The position numbers were made by a program, and so were the translations under genes. This document shows, one piece after another, positions 56,740 to 64,000 of a DNA stretch of 64,000 nt. Source of the stretch: Microvirga antarctica (GTDB taxonomy: Bacteria > Pseudomonadota > Alphaproteobacteria > Rhizobiales > Beijerinckiaceae); NCBI RefSeq assembly GCF_017921815.1, contig NZ_JAGEMM010000001.1, positions 1,426,001 through 1,490,000 of the forward strand, in the 5' to 3' direction. The notes beneath the pieces are model-generated. The model was not told the origin of the DNA, did not search any database, and saw only the letters and a list, made by a program, of their open reading frames with translations. The number at the start of each line of letters is the position of its first letter. The first letter of the stretch is position 1.

Positions 56740-57915
56740 TTAGACCGCCTCCGCCCGCATGGGCTTTCTGGCTCCCACACCAGTGAGCGCCGCACACAGG
56801 AGGAGAACGCCAATGCCCGCAACAGCGGCCATCAGCAGGTAGGTATGCTCTCCCTCGCTTGGGTAGAGCCGACCGCTCACCATGATGAGAATCGCCATGA
56901 GGCCTGCCCAACTCGCGGCGAGCCAACCCTGGACCTGAGCCTGCATTCCGGCCGGCGCAAGACGGGACAAGATCAGGATACTCCCGATATGGGTCGCGCC
57001 GAACGTGAGACCGTGGCTGAGCTGAAGAACTGACAGCGGAAGGATCCCTGGATCCAGCGACATGCCGAGCCACCGAACGATTGCCGCGCCCCCGCCGAGA
57101 AGCACCAGGATGGAAGGGCCGGCCGCACCCACCACGAGACGGCCTGCCACGGCAAGAACGACGATCTCCGAGACGACACCGAGCGCCCACAGGAAACCCG
57201 CCGTGCCGCTGGAGAGACCCTCGCTCTGCCAATGAAGCGTGCTGAACGCGTACACCGTGCCGTGGCTCGCCTGGATGGAAGCAGCGCCCGCGATGACCAA
57301 GCCGATGCGCCACAAACGCGGTGTTGACGCGCCGTCTGCCGGCATGACTTCTTCGGGGGCTGATGTGGGAAGCCGCAAAGCGGCCATGGCAGCGATGACA
57401 GTCGCGACTGCGGACACTGTTAAAAGGCCGATAATAGCGGCTGGGGACAGCCAAAGCAGCAAAGTCCCCGCGGACAGGTTCGCAACCGCGAAGGCGACGG
57501 AGCCCCACAACCTCATGCGGCCATAGTCGAGCTTGCGCCCAAAACCGCCGCTGGATGCCGCCAAGCCGATTGTATCGGCGAGGGCGATCAATGGTCCCTG
57601 GGCGAGCGCGATGATGATGACGAGACACAAGATGGACGGGAAGCCGCTCGTCATGGCGAGAAACGGGGTCCCGACCATCACGATTGTGGCGCAGGCGAGC
57701 AGGGTCGACGGCGTACGGCGATACCGGTCGGCGTAGGCGGTCACGAGCGGATTGGCGAGTATCCGCGCAAAGAGTGGGGCCGCCACCACGAGGCCGATCG
57801 AGAAATCGTCAAGGTCTTGTGCGCGCAGCCAGATGGGGAAAAACGGGAGATTGATTCCGAGCTCGAAGAAGAGCGCTGCGTACAAACTTGAAAGGCGCAA
57901 CCTTGCGGATGCCAT
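56740..57915 (-). CDS. MFS transporter (PPP-family type)
   Basis: This 391-residue protein with 12 membrane segments resembles the 3-phenylpropionate permease group (HcaT-like, MFS_1-like). Visible are the GINLPFFPIWLRAQ start, the FARILANPLVTAYADRYRR loop, RLWGSVAFAVANL, and the LGWLGM-type mid-loop (IVRWLGMSLDPG). The substrate is unknown; small aromatic acids are the known example. It follows the AraC-type regulator by 44 bases and is probably controlled by it. A 180-base gap separates it from hdeD. Confidence 0.88.
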   Translation of the reverse strand: MASARLRLSSLYAALFFELGINLPFFPIWLRAQDLDDFSIGLVVAAPLFARILANPLVTAYADRYRRTPSTLLACATIVMVGTPFLAMTSGFPSILCLVIIIALAQGPLIALADTIGLAASSGGFGRKLDYGRMRLWGSVAFAVANLSAGTLLLWLSPAAIIGLLTVSAVATVIAAMAALRLPTSAPEEVMPADGASTPRLWRIGLVIAGAASIQASHGTVYAFSTLHWQSEGLSSGTAGFLWALGVVSEIVVLAVAGRLVVGAAGPSILVLLGGGAAIVRWLGMSLDPGILPLSVLQLSHGLTFGATHIGSILILSRLAPAGMQAQVQGWLAASWAGLMAILIMVSGRLYPSEGEHTYLLMAAVAGIGVLLLCAALTGVGARKPMRAEAV

Positions 57916-57959
57916 GGAGAATCTCTCGGCGCGCGCGTTCTCGATAAGGCTCTGCCCTT

Positions 57960-58988
57960 TCAGGAAGCCCCCTTGGACAATGCGGCGCCATCGGTCGGAA
58001 TATCCGAGGCAATCTGCGTTTCAAGCAAACTTTTGGCCAGCGCCAGCTCTCTCGCCTCGCTTGGACTGTATCCATATTCCAGTTTGAACGCCCTGCTGAA
58101 GGCCGAATGATCAGTAAAGCCGACTTCCGACGCGAGCGCACTGATCGGCTTCTTCAGCTGGGACTGCGTCAGCCGTCGATGGGCCTCGGCCAAACGTTCC
58201 TGCTGGATGGACCGCGCAACGCCTCCACTGCTCTCGAAGATACGATAGAGTTTGGAGCGGGAAACAAACACCATCTGCCCCAGTGTCTCCGGACCGAAAT
58301 CAGCGGAAGCGAGGTTCTGCCGCACGATTCGGCGGGCACGCTCTCGCAGGGCGACGACGATCGGCTTCTCCGCTTCTGCGGTCGCATCGGAAGTCGCGGC
58401 AAGACACGCCTTCACGACCGCGCAGGTCGCCGCACTCAATCCTGCCAGGTGGTCCCGCGAGACCGAAGGCAACTCTCGGGCCAGAACCGTGAGGTAGTCC
58501 GTGAGAATGGCGCTCTGCCAGGATTTCAGAACCGCCCCATGGGCAAGGTCGAGCGATCTCGCTTCAGCTCGAAAAAGATCGCGTGACAAGTACAGCGTCA
58601 CGACCTCTTCGTCGGCTCCCTCGCCCTCGAAAGGCTTTGTCAGTGATCGGAAACTGATCTTCTGTGACGATCCGCTGGGCGAACAGTGGTCCGGACCCTT
58701 GGAGAGAACAAGGCACCAGTGGTCCATGTGGGATTTAGGTAGGTGTCGCCACCGCCTTTGGGCAGTCGAAGGGAGGGATGTCTGCGACAACGAGATCCCT
58801 CCAAGATCCCACGACAGATAGTCGACTTCGAATCCCTGCACATGATTGTCGACAAGCGAGATATCTGAAATATGAGACATGAAGCTTCGCCACGCCTCGA
58901 ATTGCTGGAAATCGGGCAATGGCCGCGTGGAGAACCGATCAGGAGAAAGGCTCGCGTCGTTTACCGAGCTTTGATCGATGTGCTGCAT
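57960..58988 (-). CDS. AraC-family transcriptional regulator
   Basis: This 342-residue regulator has an N-terminal AraC-binding-like sensor domain (about residues 1-210, with DIS-DNHVQGFEVDYLSWD and GGISLSQTSL) and a C-terminal pair of helix-turn-helices. The latter read LGQMVFVSRSKLYRIFESSGG and ISALASEVGFTDHSAFSRAFK, the AraC/XylS signature. The chosen ATG at 58988 lies 30 bases inside a longer open frame. It is transcribed with the MFS gene. Its promoter and a palindromic operator lie 130-180 bases upstream (59120-59168). Confidence 0.9.
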   Translation of the reverse strand: MQHIDQSSVNDASLSPDRFSTRPLPDFQQFEAWRSFMSHISDISLVDNHVQGFEVDYLSWDLGGISLSQTSLPSTAQRRWRHLPKSHMDHWCLVLSKGPDHCSPSGSSQKISFRSLTKPFEGEGADEEVVTLYLSRDLFRAEARSLDLAHGAVLKSWQSAILTDYLTVLARELPSVSRDHLAGLSAATCAVVKACLAATSDATAEAEKPIVVALRERARRIVRQNLASADFGPETLGQMVFVSRSKLYRIFESSGGVARSIQQERLAEAHRRLTQSQLKKPISALASEVGFTDHSAFSRAFKLEYGYSPSEARELALAKSLLETQIASDIPTDGAALSKGAS

Positions 58989-59119
58989 CACTGTTCCGCC
59001 CTCGGTGTTTAGGGCCACGCTCTGTCATCACTCGAGAACCTGCAGATACTCCGGGCGGTCCCACACGTGGCCGGACGCACATCAACGGAGAATAGGGTCA
59101 AGAGAATTCGACCTACAAG

Positions 59120-59140
59120 TTAGTGACGCACGGTCACTAA
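59120..59140. promoter_or_regulatory. Palindromic operator TTAGTGAC-N5-GTCACTAA
   Basis: This is a perfect 8-bp inverted repeat with a 5-base spacer, directly downstream of the -10 box on the minus strand. It covers the expected transcription start, so a bound repressor would block the AraC-MFS transcript. The symmetry fits a dimeric repressor (TetR- or GntR-like) better than an AraC protein. Confidence 0.65.
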
Positions 59141-59168
59141 ATTTAAGGTCTAGTTTACACCGGGTCAA
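59140..59168 (-). promoter_or_regulatory. Sigma-70-type promoter of the AraC-MFS unit
   Basis: On the minus strand TTGACC (59163-59168) and TAAATT (59140-59145) are separated by exactly 17 bases. An A-run lies just upstream of the -35 box, as an UP-like element. Confidence 0.6.
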
Positions 59169-59370
59169 TCGAAAAAAAATCCTACTGCCTCCTATACTGC
59201 CTCTAAGGAGCGCCGGGTCTGTGTTTTTGGTCCCGGTTCGCAGTCAGCGTCGGTCGCGCAACCGGGATTCCAAACGCAGATGGCGTCAGATTCCGAGAGC
59301 GTGAGGCCTTCCCAGCGGGCACAGGCGCCGACAGACCTGTCGTATGTGCGAGGGCGATATGGCAGGCATT

Positions 59371-60516
59371 TCAACGCGATTGAGCCGCACTGTCGATGAT
59401 GAAGAAGGGTGTGGCAAGGACTGTGCCGGCAGCGCCGATCACGTCGCCGGCGACAAGCGGGAAAGATGCATCGGCATCGGTCATGACTTGTCCATCGATC
59501 AACCGGTCTCCGATCAGCCGGACAATCACCGGGCTCTCGGCGTATAGACTGTGGTTGATGCGATCGCCTCCACTCAATGCGCTGAGATCGATCACGGTGA
59601 CACCCGGCAGATCGGCGAGCTGCTGCTGATACGCCTCACTTGTCAGATCGACGGCCCCTAACCGTGTCATGCCGCCAGATATAAGACGTGACAGCCGAAG
59701 AGCGCGGTCGTTCTGCGAGACGAAGAGCGTCACCCGCGGCCGTCGGGGGCCAATATCCTCCAACTGTCGGCGGAAGACACCGATATCCAGATCGGGCGAG
59801 GCAAGAATGAGATTTTTGATCTTCGATGGCACACCGCGATCCTGCAACGCGATCTGGCGCAAGGCTTCGACCGCCAGCCATCCCCCCATGGAATGGGCCA
59901 GGATCGTGATCTCGCCAACGGAAGGGCTGCTCGCGGCGGCGCGAAGGAGACGGGCGAGGTCCGAGCGCGAGTAGGTGGCGTTCTGATGGTCCAACTTGTA
60001 ATCCAGGAGGCGACCCCGCGACGGCCACGAAAAGAGCACCGGGGCTGCGTCAGCATCGGAGTCGTGCGCGAGTTGCGCGAAGCGAAAAGTCGCGGTGTCA
60101 AAGCGGGTGTTGAACCCGTGGACGAACACGAAGACCCGTCGCTTCTTCCCGCCGGCCTTCTTGAACCAGTCGAGAAGGCGATCCTCGGGGAGTGGCGTAA
60201 CGGACGAAACGACGAAATCGGTCGACGGGTCGCCCGGGGTGTTCCGGGGCCACTGAACCGATCCCACAGGGCGGCCTTCCGGAAGCGATACGGTGATATT
60301 GGCGTAAGAGACGCCTGCGCCGCGCCCGCCCCCGAACAGGACACCCGGGTCCTCGGCAGGATCCCGCGTTGTGGCTGCAAGCAGATCGACAACCGTTGTT
60401 TTGGCTGGCACATCGACGGGAAGAAGCATGCCGCGCGGGTGGCCGGCGCACGCTCCGAGCCCGAGGACCGCAAGTGCGGAGATCAGCCCTGCCAGTGATT
60501 GGAGCCTGTGACGCAA
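59371..60516 (-). CDS. Alpha/beta hydrolase lipoprotein (DUF900 family)
   Basis: This 381-residue protein has a lipobox (LAVLGLGAC) and an alpha/beta hydrolase fold. Conserved are VFVFVHGFNTRFDTATFRFAQ, LFSWPSRGRLLDY, the nucleophile motif LAHSMGGWL and a C-terminal His in GGDRINHSLYAES. This is the DUF900 pattern, whose members are predicted lipases or esterases in the cell envelope. It is a single gene with a 188-base gap on the side of the next hydrolase. Confidence 0.87.
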   Translation of the reverse strand: MRHRLQSLAGLISALAVLGLGACAGHPRGMLLPVDVPAKTTVVDLLAATTRDPAEDPGVLFGGGRGAGVSYANITVSLPEGRPVGSVQWPRNTPGDPSTDFVVSSVTPLPEDRLLDWFKKAGGKKRRVFVFVHGFNTRFDTATFRFAQLAHDSDADAAPVLFSWPSRGRLLDYKLDHQNATYSRSDLARLLRAAASSPSVGEITILAHSMGGWLAVEALRQIALQDRGVPSKIKNLILASPDLDIGVFRRQLEDIGPRRPRVTLFVSQNDRALRLSRLISGGMTRLGAVDLTSEAYQQQLADLPGVTVIDLSALSGGDRINHSLYAESPVIVRLIGDRLIDGQVMTDADASFPLVAGDVIGAAGTVLATPFFIIDSAAQSR

Positions 60517-60704
60517 AGCTGGACCTCAAACTTGCCGATTAGGCTGTTGCCGACGGATTATAGACCGCCCGCCTGACGCAAATCCACTGAATCGCCGGAT
60601 TAGAGGACCATAGAACACTGTCCGGAGGAAGGACCAGGCTGCCCTTCTCCGATCACCAGTAACCAAACTTGTGCGGACGTTCGACCCTGTCCACCGCCAG
60701 AGCG

Positions 60705-62183
60705 CTAACGTTTGTCGGCCGAACCCTTGAGACTTTGGTCAATGGCTGCGTCGATCCGCGTGATGAGAAAGGCGAAAAAGGGATTGGACGACAAGCGCAG
60801 GAGCGTGTCCATGTCCACGATCAGCGCCCCGCGCTCCCCACGGGGCGCGATGGAGCCCAGCGAAACACCGAAGGTCTCGGTGCCCTCTGGGTCAAGCCCA
60901 TAGAGCGGATCGCTGACCGGAAACGGAAGCGCCACGTGGGAGAGTGAAAAGACATCCCGCGGGTAGGCAAGACGCAGGTCCTCAATGTTTTCGGCCGTTG
61001 TGCCGGCGTCCACGATCCGTGCCACGACCTCGCCGGTGTCAGGGGCTGCATTGGTCACGACGGAGGTTCTGAACCGGCGTGGTGCCTCCGGTAACAGGCG
61101 CGACAGAAAGGTGTCGCTGGTGGCACGAAACAGCGGGCCGAACTTTGCGGAGCGATTGAGGTCGAAAAGCACGATCTCGCTGTCATTGGCCGGAAGCTGA
61201 AGATACAGCGCGGAAATCACCGCGCGTGTGCTGACGGTAAAGTCCATGGTTGACTGGAATGTCAGCACGGGTGGAAGCCGTTCAAGCTGTCCATCGCGGG
61301 CGGCCCGGAGGATGCTGTCCTGCAGCGCCGCTGTCAGACGATGGGACTGGCGCGCGCCGTTGACGGGAAAGGAATTGTATTTGAAGGGGTTGAACTCGGG
61401 CAAAATGCTGAGCCAGGCCGCCTTGGCAAAGGCCGGCAGGATCGCCGGCAAGGCTGCGAGCCCCGCAAACCGCGCAAAGCTCGTGACGCCGATCATGGGA
61501 GAAATCAGGACGATGCGGTCGGGCTTGGCCAATGTCCCGTCGCTCAGTGCATCCAGCGCATATTTCATCGCCAACGCTCCCCCGTTTGAGAAGCCGACGA
61601 TATGAAGCGGAACGGAGTTGCCGACGCGAGCGCGCGCCTCGCGAACAGCGAGGCGGGTTGCAGCCACCCAATCCTCCCATTCGACGTCGGTCAGCGCACC
61701 AGGCACGGTGCCGTGTGCCGGCAACCGAATGCCGACGGCCAGAAATCCCCGTTCTCGATAATGGTTGGCAATATGGCGAAGGCTATAAGGAGAGTCAGTG
61801 AGGCCGTGCAGGAGAACAACCGCACCCTGGGACGGACCAACGGGCTCGAGTTCGTACGATCGATTCCAGTCCTGCGCGAAATGTCCGGGATAGACAGGAC
61901 TTCCCTCGAAGTAGCGGTTGAACGAAACCCGTTCCTCGACGTCGAGTTTTTGAGTGACCTTTGCCCGTATGTCGGCGAAGATCTTCGCCTCGGCCTCTCG
62001 GTACCCCGTCCAGTCAGACCGATCGAGTTCCGCGACGCTCAGCTCGTGGGGGACGTATGTATGCCACGGCTCGAGCGCGGCTCCCCTCTGTGAATCATAT
62101 GCCCGCACCGCAAGGAGCGTCAGACAGATGACAATCAATATCACGGAAAGACGCGTCGCAAACCTGATGATCCTCGCGGGCAT
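60705..62183 (-). CDS. Membrane-anchored alpha/beta hydrolase
   Basis: This 492-residue protein has an N-terminal membrane helix (LSVILIVICLTLLAV) and a hydrolase core. The core shows GAVVLLHGLTDSPYSLRHIA (oxyanion loop), the nucleophile Ser in IVGFSNGGALAM, and catalytic Asp/His candidates in the second half. The first 84 codons of the longest frame look non-coding. I chose the start at 62183 because it opens the anchor helix and follows GGTGGA. Carboxylesterase or monoacylglycerol-lipase type activity is likely; the substrate is unknown. Confidence 0.84.
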   Translation of the reverse strand: MPARIIRFATRLSVILIVICLTLLAVRAYDSQRGAALEPWHTYVPHELSVAELDRSDWTGYREAEAKIFADIRAKVTQKLDVEERVSFNRYFEGSPVYPGHFAQDWNRSYELEPVGPSQGAVVLLHGLTDSPYSLRHIANHYRERGFLAVGIRLPAHGTVPGALTDVEWEDWVAATRLAVREARARVGNSVPLHIVGFSNGGALAMKYALDALSDGTLAKPDRIVLISPMIGVTSFARFAGLAALPAILPAFAKAAWLSILPEFNPFKYNSFPVNGARQSHRLTAALQDSILRAARDGQLERLPPVLTFQSTMDFTVSTRAVISALYLQLPANDSEIVLFDLNRSAKFGPLFRATSDTFLSRLLPEAPRRFRTSVVTNAAPDTGEVVARIVDAGTTAENIEDLRLAYPRDVFSLSHVALPFPVSDPLYGLDPEGTETFGVSLGSIAPRGERGALIVDMDTLLRLSSNPFFAFLITRIDAAIDQSLKGSADKR

Positions 62184-62365
62184 GTTCCACCGTCCCCTCG
62201 CCCCCTGCCGGTCATTACCAGCAGTTTTCTCTCGCTCGAAGGCACGACGCCCGGCAAGATACCGATAGGAAGACGAGTGGCTGACGACACCCGTCTGGTC
62301 AAGTCGGATCCCTCTCGAGCGTTGGCACTGAGCGGCGGCGCGTGTTAGCCAGTGCTGACGCAGGG

Positions 62366-64000
62366 ATGATTCCGGTGCTTGATCCACGACTCGGCGATAT
62401 CGAAGACGATGCTCTGAGCACAAAACGCCGCTCATTGTTTTCGCTCGCGGGGAGCCTGCTCGCCGAGGTCAGCTTGCCCAAGTTGGTGCTCGCATGGATC
62501 CTGCTGGTCGGGCTCCCTTGCCTCACGCTCGGAATAGCGCCGCTTCTCATCTCGGCGTGGTTGTCAGCCATTTCGTCGAAGGCTTCGGCTGTGCTGACCG
62601 GAATTCTTCCGGTTTTCTTCGTGGCGGCTTTGGCCGGTGTGGGGTGGTTTGGCGGACGCAAGCTCTTTCGAATGGCGGAGAGCAGCTTCTGGACCCTGAA
62701 TGCTCTGGCCGTTCAGCCGGGATATGTGCTGTTCCGTGAAGGCCTGCGCCACCTGGTCGGGCGCGTGCGGCCATTTTCCGCCAACACTGCGCATGGCCCC
62801 AAGATCTATGCCGCCACGGCCGCGGGCGCCGGCCTGGCGATCGGCGTCGCCGCCCTGTTTGTCATTGGCCTGGCATGGCCGTCCTCTCGCTGGGTCGGCA
62901 GTCTGATGGACTTCGCGTCTCCGTACGAGGTCATGCGCATCGCCTTGGCGAACAGCGCCATCCTCATCTCGGCCTATCTTGCAGGCGCGTCGCTGCTCTG
63001 GGGCGTGGCCGATGCGTCCATGGCCCAGCCACGTGACCTCACCGTCTTCGCCGAGGATACGCGGGGCGGACGCCATTTTCGCATCGCACATCTCTCCGAC
63101 ATCCATATGGTGGGCGAACGATATGGATTCCGGATCGAAAGCGGGCGTTCCGGTCCACGCGGCAACGACCGGTTTCGGCAGACGCTTGCCGAGCTGAGGC
63201 GGCTCCACAACGAGGATCCGCTCGACGTCATTCTCATCACGGGAGACCTGACGGATGCAGGCCGCTCCGCCGAATGGGCAGAGTTCTTTGACGCCCTGGC
63301 GCCGTATCCGGAACTGGCCGAGCGAATGATCGCCCTGCCTGGGAACCATGACGTCAACGTCGTCGACAGAGCAAACCCCGCCCGCCTCGATCTCCCATTG
63401 AGCCCGAAGAAAAGACTTCGCCAGATCCGAAACGTTGCGGCGCTCGCTCGCCTCCAGGGCTCGCGGGTCCGGATTGTGAACCGAAATGGGATGACGCTCG
63501 GAACGACCCTGAACGAAGCGCTCGAACCTCGGCTCGCCGACATAGCGGCATTTGCCGATCTGGGATCGATCCGGCTCTCACAGAAATTGGGAGACCTGTG
63601 GGACGGCATTTTTCCGATGGTGATGACGCCGGCGACCGACAATGGCATGGGCGTCGTCATTCTGAATTCCAACGCCGAAGCGCACTTCTCCTTTACAAAC
63701 GCGCTCGGCCTTGTCTCCGTGGAGCAGACGCACGCAATGGAAGCGGCGATTGCGGCCTATCCCAACGCTGGGTGGCTTGTCGCCCTTCACCACCATGTCG
63801 TGGAGTATCCGCAGCCCGCGAAAGCCCTCTCCGAGCGAATTGGGACGGCTCTTGTCAACGGCAGTTGGTTCGTCCGTCGCCTTCAGCGGTTCGCCAAGCG
63901 CGTGGTCGTCATGCACGGCCACAGGCATGTGGACTGGATCGGGGAATGCGGCGGCCTGCACATCCTCTCCGCGCCTTCACCTGTCATGGAGGCGACCAAC
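62366..64000 (+). CDS. Membrane-associated metallophosphoesterase (cut at right edge)
   Basis: The frame is open to the window end (545 residues visible). The N-terminal 230 residues hold about four membrane segments (LVLAWILLVGLPCLTLGIA, VLTGILPVFFVAALAGVGWF and two more). A calcineurin-type phosphoesterase domain follows: HLSDIHMV, ILITGDLTDAG, LPGNHDVN, LHHHVVEYP, MHGHRHVD. The start is uncertain between GTG 62342 and ATG 62366. It is divergent from the hydrolase on its left. The stop codon lies outside the window. Confidence 0.85.
   Translation, partial: MIPVLDPRLGDIEDDALSTKRRSLFSLAGSLLAEVSLPKLVLAWILLVGLPCLTLGIAPLLISAWLSAISSKASAVLTGILPVFFVAALAGVGWFGGRKLFRMAESSFWTLNALAVQPGYVLFREGLRHLVGRVRPFSANTAHGPKIYAATAAGAGLAIGVAALFVIGLAWPSSRWVGSLMDFASPYEVMRIALANSAILISAYLAGASLLWGVADASMAQPRDLTVFAEDTRGGRHFRIAHLSDIHMVGERYGFRIESGRSGPRGNDRFRQTLAELRRLHNEDPLDVILITGDLTDAGRSAEWAEFFDALAPYPELAERMIALPGNHDVNVVDRANPARLDLPLSPKKRLRQIRNVAALARLQGSRVRIVNRNGMTLGTTLNEALEPRLADIAAFADLGSIRLSQKLGDLWDGIFPMVMTPATDNGMGVVILNSNAEAHFSFTNALGLVSVEQTHAMEAAIAAYPNAGWLVALHHHVVEYPQPAKALSERIGTALVNGSWFVRRLQRFAKRVVVMHGHRHVDWIGECGGLHILSAPSPVMEATN

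Larger units (their letters stand above)
58989..59370. promoter_or_regulatory. Long control region upstream of the AraC-type gene
   Basis: There is no gene in these 382 bases. The region is clearly AT-richer than its surroundings between 59100 and 59210 and holds the promoter and operator listed separately. Two short copies of ACTGCCTC occur at 59192-59214. The small frames seen here have no ribosome-binding site. Confidence 0.6.

Noticed and set aside
59192..59374. 60-residue minus-strand frame upstream of the AraC-type gene
   Set aside because: No ribosome-binding site and atypical composition; it lies in the control region.
62564..63961. Minus-strand frames across the right-edge phosphoesterase
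   Set aside because: They are shadows. The plus strand encodes complete metallophosphoesterase motifs through the window end.

Overview
This window is GC-rich chromosomal DNA from an alphaproteobacterium, most likely of the order Hyphomicrobiales (Rhizobiales). The evidence is the conserved leftward run rplU-rpmA-GNAT-obgE-proB-proA-nadD-rsfS-rlmH-envC-like-ctpA-rppH, which is typical of that order. I cannot resolve the genus from the sequence alone.

Layout. (1) 1-5.5 kb: the tail of an abortive-infection-like gene (AbiTii-like), then a leftward remnant phage module with a replication-type ATPase, small coupled genes, a gpE/gpE' tail-assembly pair with a visible -1 frameshift site, and a tape measure protein. 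No head, terminase or lysis genes are present. (2) 5.9-12 kb: an AbgT-family transporter, an M20 peptidase, an SLC13-type permease, a small exported protein and a DUF427 protein. (3) 12-22.5 kb: the housekeeping run, with a strong terminator after ctpA and a recognisable promoter before rplU. (4) 22.6-37.7 kb: a 15-kb genomic island inserted at the 3' end of tRNA-Ser(CGA). It is bounded by 14-bp direct repeats and has a P4-type tyrosine integrase at its far end. (5) 37.9-46 kb: a GH3 glycosidase, a cupin, a PaoABC-like molybdenum aldehyde oxidoreductase and a branched-chain aminotransferase. (6) 46-59 kb: a leftward envelope operon (HdeD, adaptor, RND pump, second adaptor, beta-helix-repeat membrane protein, ABC membrane domain without an ATPase, phosphoesterase), preceded by an AraC-type regulator and an MFS transporter. 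(7) 59-64 kb: two alpha/beta hydrolases and a membrane-anchored phosphoesterase cut by the right edge.

The island is the most interesting region. It carries a tight four-gene operon: cytosine-5 DNA methyltransferase, a DUF262 protein without a DUF1524 nuclease half, a HEPN-family protein with an R-x4-H motif, and a Vsr-like endonuclease. It also carries a serine resolvase, an AbiC-like membrane protein, a large GmrSD-like DUF262/DUF1524 protein with an extra C-terminal domain, a convergent HhH-GPD glycosylase-like protein with an unusual cysteine set, a short HUH-like protein and an AlpA-type regulator. I read it as a mobile defence island. The methylase-DUF262-HEPN-Vsr operon is the best candidate for an under-described system.

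All functional statements come from motifs, gene order and family knowledge. No database search was possible.
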